Shown: positions 1-9,884, counted from the first letter of the stretch. The stretch: 64,000 nucleotides of DNA from an uncultured Burkholderiales bacterium (GCA_937891665.1 CALAGS010000237.1:1-64000), one strand, 5' to 3'. A program made the numbers and translations. Notes: generated by a model not told the origin, from the sequence alone.

Positions 1-320
1 TCCGTTGGAAGCACAATCTGACCACCACCATGGCACAAGGTAACTACCGTTACAGTACTGGCGTGCGTCACATGACAGGTTACACCGATGAAAATGCCGA
101 TCCTAAATACCCCAATGAAGTCAAAGCCTACACATTGGTTGATTTCGGCGTGAGCTACACAGGCATGAAGAACCTGACATTGGGCGCTGTGCTCCGCAAC
201 GTGTTCGATACAAAGCCACCTTTCTCTAACCAAGGTGCTACGTTCCAACAAGGTTACGATCCACGCTATACAGACCCCCTGGGTCGTGCTATGGTTGTGA
301 AAGCGAACTACAAGTTCTAA
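1..320 (+). CDS. TonB-dependent receptor, C-terminal fragment
   Basis: The open frame enters from the left edge (codons in phase with position 3) and stops with TAA at 318-320, so only the last about 105 residues are present. They show the alternating hydrophobic/polar pattern of outer-membrane beta strands: a late strand of the LTLGAVLRNVFD type, followed by a PLGRAMVVKANYKF ending with a terminal Phe. That ending is typical of TonB-dependent receptors and fits insertion by the BAM complex. The family imports siderophores, vitamin B12 or other scarce compounds across the outer membrane using TonB energy. The plug and ligand loops are outside the window, so no substrate can be named. It is followed by two hairpins that should end transcription. 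Confidence 0.8.
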   Translation, partial: RWKHNLTTTMAQGNYRYSTGVRHMTGYTDENADPKYPNEVKAYTLVDFGVSYTGMKNLTLGAVLRNVFDTKPPFSNQGATFQQGYDPRYTDPLGRAMVVKANYKF

Positions 321-325
321 TCACA

Positions 326-386
326 AAGCCCCAAATTGCTTTTGGGGCTTGACCAAAAAAAGAACCGCTCCTCGGAGCGGTTTTTT
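326..386. terminator. Two tandem hairpins, bidirectional rho-independent terminator
   Basis: The first hairpin pairs 326-334 with 342-350 (9 bp, 7-nt loop). The second pairs 364-370 with 375-381 (ACCGCTC/GAGCGGT) and is followed by a T run at 381-386. It is preceded by an A run at 355-361, so it reads as a terminator on both strands. It separates the receptor gene from the convergent decarboxylase gene. Confidence 0.85.
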
Positions 387-400
387 CATGCTTGCTTCAA

Positions 401-2683
401 TCAAGATTTAGGCACAACACGCACGCAATCAGCAAAGTATCGCTTCACGCCGTCATCGCCCCTCTCTTCCACCAAACCGTGAATATCGGTTTCAAAGCCA
501 GGGCATTGAAGATTGAACTCGCGTGAAAACTTCAGGTAATCCACAATTTTCTTATTGAAAACTTCACCAGGTACTAACAAAGGAATGCCGGGCGGGTAAG
601 GCGTCACAAGCCCCACGGTGATTCGACCTTCAAGATCGTCAACCGACACACGCTCCGTTTGACGACGCGCAATGTGCGCATAAGCATCTGCTGGCGTCAT
701 GGCAGGCGTCAGGTCAGACAAATACATTTCAGTGGTGAGGCGTGCCACATCGTATTTGGCATACAGCGCGTGAATGTGCTGACACAAATCTCGCAAGCCC
801 ATGCGCTCATACTTCGGTTGTTTCTGACAAAACTCCGGCATGATGCGCCACATGGGTTGATTGCGGTCGTAGTCGTCCTTGAACTGTTGCAAAGCAGTCA
901 GCAAAGAATTCCATCGACCTTTGGTAATGCCAATGGTGAACATGATGAAGAAACTGTACAAGCCTGTTTTTTCAACCACCACACCGTGCTCCGTTAAAAA
1001 CTTGGTTAGCACTGAAGCAGGAATACCTGTTTTGTCAAACTTGCCATCCAAATTCAAACCAGGCGTCACAATGGTGGCCTTGATGGGGTCAAGCATGTTG
1101 AAGCCATCGGTCATTTGACCAAACCCGTGCCACTTGCCGCCCTTCTTTTTCGGGTCACTGCGCAGAATCCAATCTTCAGCACGACCAATGCCCTCGTCGA
1201 CCAAATTCTCGGGTCCCCACACCTTGAACCACCAGTCTTTGCCGTACTCGTTATCGACTTTTCTCATGGCACGACGGAAATCAAGCGCCTCGGCAATGCT
1301 TTCTTCTACCAATGCAGTACCACCTGGGGGTTCCATCATGGCCGCAGCCACGTCACAGCTGGCAATGATGCTGTACTGCGGGCTGGTGCTGGTGTGCATC
1401 AAATACGCTTCGTTGAACAAGTGTCGGTCTAGCTTGGTGTTTTGCGAATCTTGAATGAGCACATGGCTGGCCTGGCTGATGCCGGCCAACAACTTGTGAA
1501 TCGATTGCGTGGAGTAGACCAATGAATGTTTAGGCCGCGGGCGTTTTTTTCCCATGGCATGGTAGGTGCCGTAAAAAGGATGGAAGGCAGCATGGGGCAA
1601 CCAAGCCTCATCGAAGTGCAGGTTTTCAACATAACCATCCAGCATGCCTTTGATGGCTTCGGTGTTGTACAAAACGCCGTCATAAGTTGATTGCGTCAAG
1701 GTCATCACCCTAGGCTTTACTTTTTTAGCATCAACGCCTTTCAGCAGTGGGTTGGCCTTGATCTTGGCCTGAATGCTGGCCACCGCAAACTCACTTTGTG
1801 GAATGGGCCCAATGATGCCGTAGTGATTGCGTGTTGGCTTCAAGAAAACAGGAATGGCACCCGTCATGATGATGGCGTGCAAAATGGACTTGTGGCAATT
1901 GCGATCGACCACCACCACATCACCTGGCGCAACAGCGTGGTGCCACACTATTTTGTTAGATGTGCTGGTGCCATTGGTTACAAAGAAACAATGGTCGGCA
2001 TTGAAAATACGTGCCGCATTGCGTTCGCTTTCGCCAATGGCGCCGTTGTGGTCCAACAGTTGGCCCAACTCTTCCACGGCGTTGCACACGTCTGCGCGCA
2101 ACATGTTCTCACCATAAAACTGATGGTACATCTGCCCCACAGGACTTTTCAAAAATGCCACGCCACCTGAGTGACCCGGGCAGTGCCAAGAATAAGATCC
2201 GTCTTCGGCATAGTCCAACAAAGCTTTGAAGAAAGGAGGTTGAACACCTTCTAAATAACTTTTGGCTTCGCGAATGATGTGACGTGACACAAACTCTGGC
2301 GTGTCTTCAAACATGTGAATGAAGCCATGCAGCTCTCGCAAGATGTCGTTGGGTATATGGCGTGAAGTTTTTGTTTCACCATAAATGTAAATGGGCACAT
2401 CTGTATTTTTGCGCCGCACCTCTTCAATGAAGGCACGCAAACTTAAAACGGCGGGATCTAAATCGGGTCCGGGTGTGAACTCTTCGTCGTCAATTGACAA
2501 AATGAATGCACTGGCCCGCGACTGCTGTTGCGCAAACTGGGACAAGTCGCCATAACTGGTGACACCCAGAACCTCAAAGCCTTCTGTTTCAATGGCCTGA
2601 GCCAAGGCGCGAATACCCAGTCCAGAAGTGTTCTCTGAGCGGTAATCTTCGTCGATGATGACAATTGGAAAACGAAATTTCAT
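401..2683 (-). CDS. Orn/Lys/Arg decarboxylase, fold-type I PLP enzyme
   Basis: This 760-residue protein has the three-part layout of the large bacterial basic-amino-acid decarboxylases. An N-terminal response-regulator-like wing domain (about residues 1-130) is followed by the PLP-binding aminotransferase-like core and a C-terminal domain. The PLP lysine is K397 in STQSIHKLLAGISQ, and the cofactor aspartate is D358 in HFDEAW. The length matches CadA, SpeC and AdiA. The family removes CO2 from lysine, ornithine or arginine to give cadaverine, putrescine or agmatine, for polyamine synthesis or acid resistance. Sequence alone does not settle the substrate here. No antiporter gene is adjacent, which argues mildly against an acid-stress pair. 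The ATG at 2683 is the natural start. Confidence 0.88.
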   Translation of the reverse strand: MKFRFPIVIIDEDYRSENTSGLGIRALAQAIETEGFEVLGVTSYGDLSQFAQQQSRASAFILSIDDEEFTPGPDLDPAVLSLRAFIEEVRRKNTDVPIYIYGETKTSRHIPNDILRELHGFIHMFEDTPEFVSRHIIREAKSYLEGVQPPFFKALLDYAEDGSYSWHCPGHSGGVAFLKSPVGQMYHQFYGENMLRADVCNAVEELGQLLDHNGAIGESERNAARIFNADHCFFVTNGTSTSNKIVWHHAVAPGDVVVVDRNCHKSILHAIIMTGAIPVFLKPTRNHYGIIGPIPQSEFAVASIQAKIKANPLLKGVDAKKVKPRVMTLTQSTYDGVLYNTEAIKGMLDGYVENLHFDEAWLPHAAFHPFYGTYHAMGKKRPRPKHSLVYSTQSIHKLLAGISQASHVLIQDSQNTKLDRHLFNEAYLMHTSTSPQYSIIASCDVAAAMMEPPGGTALVEESIAEALDFRRAMRKVDNEYGKDWWFKVWGPENLVDEGIGRAEDWILRSDPKKKGGKWHGFGQMTDGFNMLDPIKATIVTPGLNLDGKFDKTGIPASVLTKFLTEHGVVVEKTGLYSFFIMFTIGITKGRWNSLLTALQQFKDDYDRNQPMWRIMPEFCQKQPKYERMGLRDLCQHIHALYAKYDVARLTTEMYLSDLTPAMTPADAYAHIARRQTERVSVDDLEGRITVGLVTPYPPGIPLLVPGEVFNKKIVDYLKFSREFNLQCPGFETDIHGLVEERGDDGVKRYFADCVRVVPKS

Positions 2684-2785
2684 AGGGCCACCGCCTTGGG
2701 TAAAAAAGTAAACAACTGGGGCGAAGTGTAATGAATAAACGGCCTCACAGAGGCAGTTGGGCTCAAGAATCTATACCTAAACTGC

Positions 2786-2791
2786 TATACT
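2786..2791 (+). promoter_or_regulatory. Candidate -10 box for tRNA-Ser
   Basis: TATACT lies 9 bases before the first base of the tRNA, the distance expected of a sigma-70 -10 element. No good -35 hexamer sits at the usual spacing, so this is tentative. Confidence 0.35.
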
Positions 2792-2800
2792 CAAAGGCTC

Positions 2801-2890
2801 GGAGCGGTGGATGAGTGGTTTAAGTCGCACGCCTGGAAAGCGTGTGTGGGTTTATCCCCACCGCGGGTTCGAATCCCGCCTGCTCCGCCA
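2801..2890 (+). tRNA. tRNA-Ser (anticodon GGA)
   Basis: This is a 90-base class II tRNA with a long variable arm. The acceptor strand GGAGCGG pairs with CTGCTCC (one G-T). The anticodon loop CTGGAAA gives GGA, which reads UCC/UCU serine codons. The T arm is GCGGGTTCGAATCCCGC, and G73 plus an encoded CCA end the gene at 2890. It stands alone between the decarboxylase and the MFS gene. Confidence 0.97.
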
Positions 2891-2941
2891 TCTTTTAAAC
2901 CCTGCTAGAACTCTGTTTTAGTGGGGTTTGTTACGAAGCGC

Positions 2942-4213
2942 ATGAACATTTTCAGAAGCCCTCTGTTCAAAATCCCCGGTTACAGGCGGATGTGGTTTTC
3001 CATCCTGTTCAGCAATTTGGGCGGGCAAATCACCCTTCTTGCGCTTCCCCTCACGGCCGTTTTCTTACTTGATGCTTCGCCCACCCAAATGGGCCTTCTC
3101 ACCGCCATGGAAATTGCGCCGTTTGTGCTGCTTTCCTTGCCAGGTGGCGTGCTGCTAGATCGCATGCAAAAACTACCTGTCTACATCGCTGGCGAGATTG
3201 TCATGGGGTTGTCATTGTTGACCATTCCCTTGGCATGGGCCCTCGACCTCTTAAGCATCAACCTCATGTATGTCGTCTGTTTTGCCATCGGGGCGGTCTA
3301 CACCATTGCCGGTTCGGCCTCGCAATTGGTTCTGACTCAATTGGTTGGGCGAGACAAATTGGTCGAAGCCTACTCTCAAAATGCCATTGCGGGATCTATG
3401 GCAGAAGTCATGGGCCCAGGGCTTGCAGGCATCTTAATCAGGGTATTTGGCGCGCCCTTGGCGTTGGTCATGGACGCTTTGCTCTTAATTGGTTCTGTGC
3501 TCATGCTCAAGGGCATTCGCATCCATGAAGAAGTGCCCCCAAGGTCGACATGGAAAGACCGATCGTTCAAAGATGAATTGTGGAAAGGACTCAACTTTGT
3601 CCGCTCGCATCCCATGCTTCTCGAAATGGCGGCCATTGTGGGTGCGTGGCAATTTTTTGCACAAATGGCGCTGTCTGTTCAGATTATTTTTGCGGTCAAG
3701 GACTTAGGCCTTGATGAAACTTTGGTGGCCTCAAGTTTTGTTGCCATGGGTCTTGGGTCTGTTTTAGGCGGCATGGCGGGCCCACCCATCTCTCGAAAAA
3801 TTGGCTTAGGCCCAGCACTCATTGTGGGCATTGCCATCACCTCCGTTGGCTGGATCAGCCTTTTATTGTTAGAAGGCTTGCTCCCCAGTATTTTTTTATT
3901 TTCATGGATGCTCATTTGCTTTAGCTGGGGCGCCACCCTGCTCTTCGTGAATTTTTTATCGCTCAGGCAAGCGTTCACACCCACCGAGCTTTTAGGGCGC
4001 ATGACCACCACCATGCGTTGGTTGATTACTCTGCCTGCCGCTCCAGGGGCACTTTTAGGTGGCTGGATGGCAGAGCACATTGGTATGCGAAGTTCGCTTT
4101 TGTGCGCGGGCATCGGCACACTCTTAGTGGCCTTGGTGGCCACCCTTCGACCCCGCCTGAAGTCAATTCATCAATTGCCTGAAATCAAAGATTCAACGCT
4201 TCATCCGAGTTGA
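2942..4213 (+). CDS. MFS transporter, MFS_3 / EntS-like
   Basis: This is a 423-residue integral membrane protein with about 12 predicted hydrophobic helices and almost no soluble domain. The N-terminal half carries the MFS loop signature GGVLLDRMQKLPV between helices 2 and 3, and FRSPLFKIPGYRRMW precedes helix 1. It best resembles the MFS_3 'transmembrane secretion effector' group, which includes the enterobactin exporter EntS, so efflux of a small molecule is likely but the substrate is unknown. I chose the ATG at 2942, with GAAG just upstream, over a GTG at 2921 in the same frame. It ends 20 bases from the convergent yejF-like gene and has no obvious partner. Confidence 0.8.
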   Translation: MNIFRSPLFKIPGYRRMWFSILFSNLGGQITLLALPLTAVFLLDASPTQMGLLTAMEIAPFVLLSLPGGVLLDRMQKLPVYIAGEIVMGLSLLTIPLAWALDLLSINLMYVVCFAIGAVYTIAGSASQLVLTQLVGRDKLVEAYSQNAIAGSMAEVMGPGLAGILIRVFGAPLALVMDALLLIGSVLMLKGIRIHEEVPPRSTWKDRSFKDELWKGLNFVRSHPMLLEMAAIVGAWQFFAQMALSVQIIFAVKDLGLDETLVASSFVAMGLGSVLGGMAGPPISRKIGLGPALIVGIAITSVGWISLLLLEGLLPSIFLFSWMLICFSWGATLLFVNFLSLRQAFTPTELLGRMTTTMRWLITLPAAPGALLGGWMAEHIGMRSSLLCAGIGTLLVALVATLRPRLKSIHQLPEIKDSTLHPS

Positions 4214-4233
4214 TCACACAGCAGGCTAAAGCC

Positions 4234-6000
4234 TTAAACGCCAATCGTTTCTTGGACTCTTGGCACCGCCGCCAACAATGTCTGTGTATAGGCGTGCTGC
4301 GGCGCCTGGTAAATTTGAGCGGCATCACCTTGCTCCACCACATGACCTTTGTTCATGACAAGCAAAGAGTCAGACATGTAGCGCACCACTTCCAAGTCGT
4401 GCGAGATGAACAAGTAACTCAGGCCTAATTCTTTTTGAAGATCTTTCAGCAAGTTAAGGACCTGAGCTTGAACCGAAACATCCAAAGCTGAGACAGCCTC
4501 ATCAAGCACCACCACCTCGGGTGACAAACTCAAAGAACGGGCAATGGCAATTCGCTGTCGCTGGCCACCCGAAAACTCAAATGGATAACGCTTCAAAGCA
4601 GATGCCGGCATGCCCACCTTGTCTAGCAAACTGAGAGATTGCTTCTCCCAATCGGCACTGTTGGCGCCAATGCCGTGCAGTTGCATGGGCTCACTCAAAA
4701 TTTCGCCCACTGTAAAACGCGGATTCAATGAGGCATACGGATTTTGAAAAACAATCTGAAGCCTGCGCTTGTAGGCCGCAAATTCAGAGTTCGACATGTC
4801 AAACAAATTTTTTCCGTCAAAAAATACCTTGCCGGCTGTGGCCTCGTGCAATCTTAGGAGACACAAACCCACAGTGGTTTTGCCTGAACCTGACTCGCCA
4901 ACCAAGCCTACCGTTTGGCCTCGCATCAATTTAAAACTGACATTCTCAACCGCGACAAAGTCATCGCTTTGAAACCACGGCCCAGACCGCTTGAACACTT
5001 TGCGCAGCCCTTGTACTTCTAACAAGGGCTTGTCTAAATTTGGAGTTGCAACAGACACGGCTGGTGTATCTAGCGATGACGCAACGGTCAAGGACGCACT
5101 TTCACCAGAGTTGGTAGACATCCAATCGTCAATGGTTAACAGTCGCTTGCCTTGTCGATCTATGCTGGGGCGGCAACTGAGCAGGGCTTTGGTATAGGGG
5201 TCTTGGGGTTGGCTAAACAGTGTTCTAACAGGGCCCGCCTCACGAACAGTTCCCTTGCGCATCACCACAGCATGATCGGCCACTTCGCTGACCAAGCCCA
5301 AATCGTGTGTGATGAAAAGCATGGCCATTCGGCGCCTCTCGCGCAATTCGGCCAGTAGCAACAAAATTTGGCGCTGTACAGTCACATCCAAAGCTGTGGT
5401 TGGTTCATCAGCGATCAACAGTTCTGGCTCACAGGCCAATGCCATGGCAATCATGACGCGTTGCTGTTGGCCGCCCGACAACTCATGCGGGTAAGCATTC
5501 ACGCGTTTTTGAGGCTCGGGTATGCCCACTTCTTCAAGGAGTTCGCAAGCGCGCGCAGCAGCCTGTTTGTTTGAAACAGGCTTGTGCGCTTTCAACATTT
5601 CAGCCAGCTGGAAACCGACTGTGTACACCGGGTTCAGTGACGTCATGGGGTCTTGAAAGATCATGGCAATTCGAGAGCCTCGAATGAGCTGCCAATCTGC
5701 CCTAGAAAGATTCAACAAAGAACGGTTGTCGTACTCGATGGCCGAATGCAAAGCAACGATGGCATTTTGTGGCGGCAACAATCCCATGATGGCCAAAGCG
5801 CTGACCGACTTGCCACTGCCAGACTCGCCGACCAACGCCACTGTGCGTTCACGAGGAATGACAAATGAAACCGACTCAACAGCTCGAACGGGTGCCTTGG
5901 AAGCACTGATGAAATCGACTGTCAGATTTTTAACTTCCAACAAATTGTCAGAAATTTGTGCGATGGGTGGTGGGAATCTGCGTGTTGCCATGTCAAGCAT
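4234..6000 (-). CDS. yejF: Peptide ABC transporter, fused double ATPase
   Basis: This 588-residue protein has two complete ABC ATPase domains in tandem, the layout of YejF, where other Dpp/Opp systems use two separate proteins. The first Walker A is GESGSGKS at 58-65, with signature LSGGQQQR and Walker B LLIADEP. The second half repeats these as GESGSGKT, FSGGQRQR and VVLDEA. A Ser/Thr/Pro-rich linker joins the halves. It powers the importer encoded just upstream in the same operon (14-bp gap to yejE). YejABEF of enterobacteria takes up oligopeptides, including microcin C. The substrate here is inferred from the family only. Confidence 0.88.
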   Translation of the reverse strand: MLDMATRRFPPPIAQISDNLLEVKNLTVDFISASKAPVRAVESVSFVIPRERTVALVGESGSGKSVSALAIMGLLPPQNAIVALHSAIEYDNRSLLNLSRADWQLIRGSRIAMIFQDPMTSLNPVYTVGFQLAEMLKAHKPVSNKQAAARACELLEEVGIPEPQKRVNAYPHELSGGQQQRVMIAMALACEPELLIADEPTTALDVTVQRQILLLLAELRERRRMAMLFITHDLGLVSEVADHAVVMRKGTVREAGPVRTLFSQPQDPYTKALLSCRPSIDRQGKRLLTIDDWMSTNSGESASLTVASSLDTPAVSVATPNLDKPLLEVQGLRKVFKRSGPWFQSDDFVAVENVSFKLMRGQTVGLVGESGSGKTTVGLCLLRLHEATAGKVFFDGKNLFDMSNSEFAAYKRRLQIVFQNPYASLNPRFTVGEILSEPMQLHGIGANSADWEKQSLSLLDKVGMPASALKRYPFEFSGGQRQRIAIARSLSLSPEVVVLDEAVSALDVSVQAQVLNLLKDLQKELGLSYLFISHDLEVVRYMSDSLLVMNKGHVVEQGDAAQIYQAPQHAYTQTLLAAVPRVQETIGV

Positions 6001-6014
6001 TCAAGGAATTGGGT

Positions 6015-7106
6015 TCAGTGAATCACTTTGGGATCTAGAGCGTCCCTGAGTGAATCTGTGAGTAGGGACAAGCCTGTGACAAAAATGGACATGGCAGCTG
6101 TCGCAGACAAGAGTTGCCACCAATACCCCACCAGCAAATCATTTTGTGCTTCTGTCAGCATGGTGCCCCATGAAACGCCGTCAACGGGCACCCCAAATCC
6201 GAGGAAAGACAAAATCACTTCTGCTTTGATACAAGAGACCGTCAGCAATGAAAACTGAACCAAAATGACATGGCTCACGTTGGGCAAGATGTGCACAAAC
6301 ATGCGCCTGTTGTTGGAGGCGCCAATGGCATCTGCTGCCCTCACATATTCTCGGTTGCGGTGCTTCAGGTATTCACCTCGCATCAACCGGTAAGTGCCTG
6401 TCCAGCCTGTGATGCCCAAAATGAGCACCACGGCCAGGGTGCCCTTGGTATTCAAAACAGCCGCAATGGCCAAGATCAGCAATATGCCTGGTATGGAATG
6501 AAAAACGTTGTAAAGCCAATTGCTCAAGTCATCGACAATGCCGCCGTACCAGCCAGAGACGGCACCCAAAACAGAGCCCAAGAGCGTGGCCATGAAAGCG
6601 GCAGCCAAGCCAACCAAGATGCTGGTTTCAGCACCTTTAATGGTCTTGGCTAAAACATCTCTGCCCCATTTGTCGGAGCCCATTGGCAGGTGTGTCGCCA
6701 AAGCGTTGACCTTGTCACCCGCAGGCTTCACAGCTTTTTGAGCCTGCTCCCATTGTGCTGCGATGGGATCTACAACATCCGTTGAAGTGGGTTCGTAAAG
6801 CACGACCTCAGGGATGGCCTTGCTTGCGTCATCGCCTTGAATTGCACGCTTGGCCCACGATGGCGGCGCGTTGTTAACAGCGACCTCTTTTTCCCAATCG
6901 GAAGCCAAAGGCCCGACCAAGGTGGTGAACACCAGAGCCAAACTGAGAATCACAGTGATGCCACTCCACACACCCACCCGATCCGATTTAAATCGACGCC
7001 AGGCCAAAGCCCAAGCGCCTTCACTGACGGCGTTAACAGGCCCATTAGCAAGCGTGCTAACCAAGGAGTTGGGAGCGTTGTCAGCTGAATTTAGATGGCT
7101 TTGCAT
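6015..7106 (-). CDS. yejE: Peptide ABC transporter permease, OppC/YejE type
   Basis: This is a 363-residue inner-membrane permease. One N-terminal helix (about 45-68) is followed by a long periplasmic insert (about 70-145) and then the five-helix BPD_transp_1 core. The core begins at the OppC-type motif LPMGSDKWGRDVLAKTIKGA. The cytoplasmic EAA loop that contacts the ATPase is EYVRAADAIGASNNRRMF. The long insert before the core is typical of YejE compared with shorter DppC proteins. It sits between the other permease gene (24-bp gap) and the ATPase gene (14-bp gap), so the three are surely one transcript. Confidence 0.87.
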   Translation of the reverse strand: MQSHLNSADNAPNSLVSTLANGPVNAVSEGAWALAWRRFKSDRVGVWSGITVILSLALVFTTLVGPLASDWEKEVAVNNAPPSWAKRAIQGDDASKAIPEVVLYEPTSTDVVDPIAAQWEQAQKAVKPAGDKVNALATHLPMGSDKWGRDVLAKTIKGAETSILVGLAAAFMATLLGSVLGAVSGWYGGIVDDLSNWLYNVFHSIPGILLILAIAAVLNTKGTLAVVLILGITGWTGTYRLMRGEYLKHRNREYVRAADAIGASNNRRMFVHILPNVSHVILVQFSLLTVSCIKAEVILSFLGFGVPVDGVSWGTMLTEAQNDLLVGYWWQLLSATAAMSIFVTGLSLLTDSLRDALDPKVIH

Positions 7107-7130
7107 AGTCGTGTAAAAGATAATCAGATT

Positions 7131-8069
7131 TCAGCGCAATTGAACACGAGGGTCGGTGAGGCGATACAACACGTCACCGATCAGATTGAAAATCATGGTG
7201 GCAATGGCCACATAAACTGTGACGGCTTTGATGACTGGAAAATCACTCCGCTCAACAGCCAAAATGATTTCTCGGCCTACTCCTGGGATGCCAAAGAATC
7301 TTTCCAACAAAAAAGCACCAAGCAACAAACCTGGCAAATTGGAAATCACAAAGGTAATGACAGGAATGAGGGCGTTGCGCAAAACATGCACAAACATCAC
7401 CCGAGGCTCAGAAAGTCCTTTTGCTCTGGCTGTTCTCACATAGTCTTGGTCGACTTCGTCGAGCACGAAACTTCGAAACAATCGCGTATTGGGTGCAATG
7501 CTGACGACCAAGCCTAGCAAGATAGGCAGAGGCGCATAGGTACTGATATTTTTCCAGTAGTCGTCGCTCCAACCTTGCACTGGAAACCAACCCAATCGAT
7601 AGGCCAACACATATTGGCCCAAAATAATGAAGACCAAAATACTGACTGACATCAGTGCTGTAAACACGACCATGGTGCCGCGGTCAATTGAAGACCCTCG
7701 CACCCACGCAAGTCCCAAAGCAAGGACCAAGGCAATCAGTGTTTCAATGATGAGCAAAGGGGCCATCAGTGTCAGAGAAGCAGGCAAGCGTGTTGCAAAA
7801 ATATCGGCGACCGACTCACCTGTGGTCCAACTGTTGCCGAAGTTGAAAGTCGCAACTTGTTTGACAAAAATCCACAGTTGCACTGCCATCGGTTGATCAA
7901 GCCCCAACTCAGCCCGAATGCTGTCAATTTGTTCTTGGTTCGAAAACAAGCCTGCCAGCACATAGGCGGGGTCACCACCGATCCAATTGAAAAGAAAAAA
8001 TACCAACAAGATCACACCGGCCAAGGTTGGAATCATTTGCCAAATGCGGCGAAAGATATAGGCACTCAT
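7131..8069 (-). CDS. yejB: Peptide ABC transporter permease, OppB/YejB type
   Basis: This 312-residue permease has an N-terminal helix starting FRRIWQMIPTLAGVILLVFF, typical of DppB/OppB/YejB, then a periplasmic loop with the conserved LGLDQP segment and five more helices. The EAA loop is DYVRTARAKGLSEPRVMFVH. It ends with IGDVLYRLTDPRVQLR, the conserved C terminus of the family. It is somewhat shorter than E. coli YejB, within normal family variation. It starts 12 bases after the binding-protein gene. With YejE it forms the transmembrane channel. Confidence 0.87.
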   Translation of the reverse strand: MSAYIFRRIWQMIPTLAGVILLVFFLFNWIGGDPAYVLAGLFSNQEQIDSIRAELGLDQPMAVQLWIFVKQVATFNFGNSWTTGESVADIFATRLPASLTLMAPLLIIETLIALVLALGLAWVRGSSIDRGTMVVFTALMSVSILVFIILGQYVLAYRLGWFPVQGWSDDYWKNISTYAPLPILLGLVVSIAPNTRLFRSFVLDEVDQDYVRTARAKGLSEPRVMFVHVLRNALIPVITFVISNLPGLLLGAFLLERFFGIPGVGREIILAVERSDFPVIKAVTVYVAIATMIFNLIGDVLYRLTDPRVQLR

Positions 8070-8081
8070 GTTTCAGTGCCT

Positions 8082-9884
8082 TTAAGGTTTTTGAATGTCA
8101 TAGTAAATCCAATCACCCAAGATCAGAGGGTGTTTGCGAAAGCCTTCCAAACGCTGATGGCTAAGTCGCGTTGCGATGCCTGTTGAACTTAATCCGAGAA
8201 CACCATTGACCTCCATCAAACGGTACATGTTGTGCAAAACGCGTGTCCGTTCAGGGCCGTCGGGCAAGCGCTTAAGTTGCTCAAAATAGGCGTCGTATTC
8301 TGCATTCTCAAAACACGCGTAGTTGTTTTGACCAATGGTTTTGGAATACAAGAGCTTCATCACAAATTCGGCTTCGGATGAGCGCGTCCATCCCAAAGCC
8401 CAAGACGGTATAGCGCATTGCTTGCCCTGCTTCAGCATTTCTGGAAACTTGTCCTTTTTAACCTTGAGGCGAATGCCAATTCGATCCATTGATTTCTTCC
8501 AAAGCTCATCTCTTTCGCGATCAATGGAAGATGTAGAAGAGTAAATGGTGAATACAAGGGGTTTGCCGTCTGGCATGTTGCGAAAGCCCTTGGCATCCTT
8601 CTTGTAACCAAATTGATCTAACAAAGCATTGGCTGACAAGGGGCTGAACTTCACAATGCTTTTGTAATTTGGGTCATGCCCTGCAATGACCGGCGACACC
8701 ATTTGCTGAGCCTTCACTGCTTGACCTTTTCGAATCACTCGAATCTCTTCGTCCACATCAAAACCCATGATGATGGCGCGCCTGAGTGCAATTTTTTCAG
8801 GGGTATAACCACCAATGACGGGGTCCTTCATATTGAAGAATTGATAGCGAATATCGGGCTCAACACTTCTGTACATGTTGACCCCCTGAGCCACCCATGT
8901 TTGAAGCAAATCATTTTTGGGCGTGAGTGCTTTTTCAATGAATGAAGGTGGCACGGCAACTGAATCAATTTCTTTGCCGCTGAACGCCAACCACATGGAT
9001 TGCGGCTCTTCAATGATGCTGACCTCGACACGGCCAATTTGAGGCATTTTTCTGCCTTGCATTTGGCTGGCAATGCGAAGCTCTACAGGTTTGTTGGGCG
9101 GCGGTTGAAAGTTCCAGACGAAGCCGGGAAATTCAGGGTTGGCTTTGAGGATAATTTTGGAACCCCGAACCCATTTTTCAAGAATGTACGGCCCTGTTCC
9201 AACAGGGTTGGACATGATGCCCTCAAAGCCATACTTTTCAACCACCTCGCGTGCCATTCCGCCGGCAAAAGGGTTGGTCAATAGCGACATGAAATTTCGA
9301 TCTGGCTGAACCAACTTAATGGCCAAGGTGTACCTGTCAAGGGCGTAAATGCCAGGGTGTTTTTGATCGTAATCAAATTTTCCACTGGCAACCGCCCTTT
9401 TCCTTGAATCGGCGAATCCAAAAATCTTGTCATCAAAGTCAGAGACCTGAGGGCTGCGATTTTTAGGGTCTGCATGCCGCAGCAAGGTGTAGACAAAATC
9501 TTGCGCAGTGAGTTCACGCCTTTGTCCTTTAAAGGCTTCATCCGGTGTGAAGTACAAGCCTTTTTTAACTTTGAAGGTGTAAGTGGTGTTGTCAGCCGAA
9601 ATCTCAGGCATGAATTCTGCGGCATTGGGCACGATCTGAGTGGGCATGGCCATCCAGTCGTAAGTCAAAAGTGGTTGAAAAATAGCCGCAGTGATGGTGT
9701 TTGAATACAGGTCATTCACACGGACAGGATCAAAGCCGGTTTCAGGCACGGGAAAAGCCACGCGCAATACTTTTTCAGGATCCGCAGGGTTGGCCTTTGG
9801 ATCGGGAGCGGCAAGCACGGCTGTGCATGCCAGCGCCAATACCAAACTCAGGCAGACATTTTGAAAAGCACGACATGCGCTCAT
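8082..9884 (-). CDS. yejA: Periplasmic peptide-binding protein, YejA-like (SBP_bac_5)
   Basis: This is a 600-residue family-5 extracellular solute-binding protein. I start it at the ATG at 9884. This gives MSACRAFQNVC, a hydrophobic stretch and a signal-peptidase site at about VLAA-PD. A longer in-frame reading to 9947 would need a TTG start and would bury the signal peptide. The mature part carries SBP_bac_5 features such as LLTYDWMA, VGTGPYILEKWVRGSKI and, in the second lobe, IALRRAIIMGFDVDEEI. It delivers peptides to the YejBE channel and is the first gene of the operon. Its DQKHPGIYALDRYTLAIKL region is characteristic of the YejA branch. Confidence 0.85.
   Translation of the reverse strand: MSACRAFQNVCLSLVLALACTAVLAAPDPKANPADPEKVLRVAFPVPETGFDPVRVNDLYSNTITAAIFQPLLTYDWMAMPTQIVPNAAEFMPEISADNTTYTFKVKKGLYFTPDEAFKGQRRELTAQDFVYTLLRHADPKNRSPQVSDFDDKIFGFADSRKRAVASGKFDYDQKHPGIYALDRYTLAIKLVQPDRNFMSLLTNPFAGGMAREVVEKYGFEGIMSNPVGTGPYILEKWVRGSKIILKANPEFPGFVWNFQPPPNKPVELRIASQMQGRKMPQIGRVEVSIIEEPQSMWLAFSGKEIDSVAVPPSFIEKALTPKNDLLQTWVAQGVNMYRSVEPDIRYQFFNMKDPVIGGYTPEKIALRRAIIMGFDVDEEIRVIRKGQAVKAQQMVSPVIAGHDPNYKSIVKFSPLSANALLDQFGYKKDAKGFRNMPDGKPLVFTIYSSTSSIDRERDELWKKSMDRIGIRLKVKKDKFPEMLKQGKQCAIPSWALGWTRSSEAEFVMKLLYSKTIGQNNYACFENAEYDAYFEQLKRLPDGPERTRVLHNMYRLMEVNGVLGLSSTGIATRLSHQRLEGFRKHPLILGDWIYYDIQKP

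Noticed and set aside
659..2229. Long open frames antisense to the decarboxylase, and similar ones antisense to smc, tolB and others
   Set aside because: They are shadows of well-supported genes. Their translations have no domain character, and none has an independent ribosome site.
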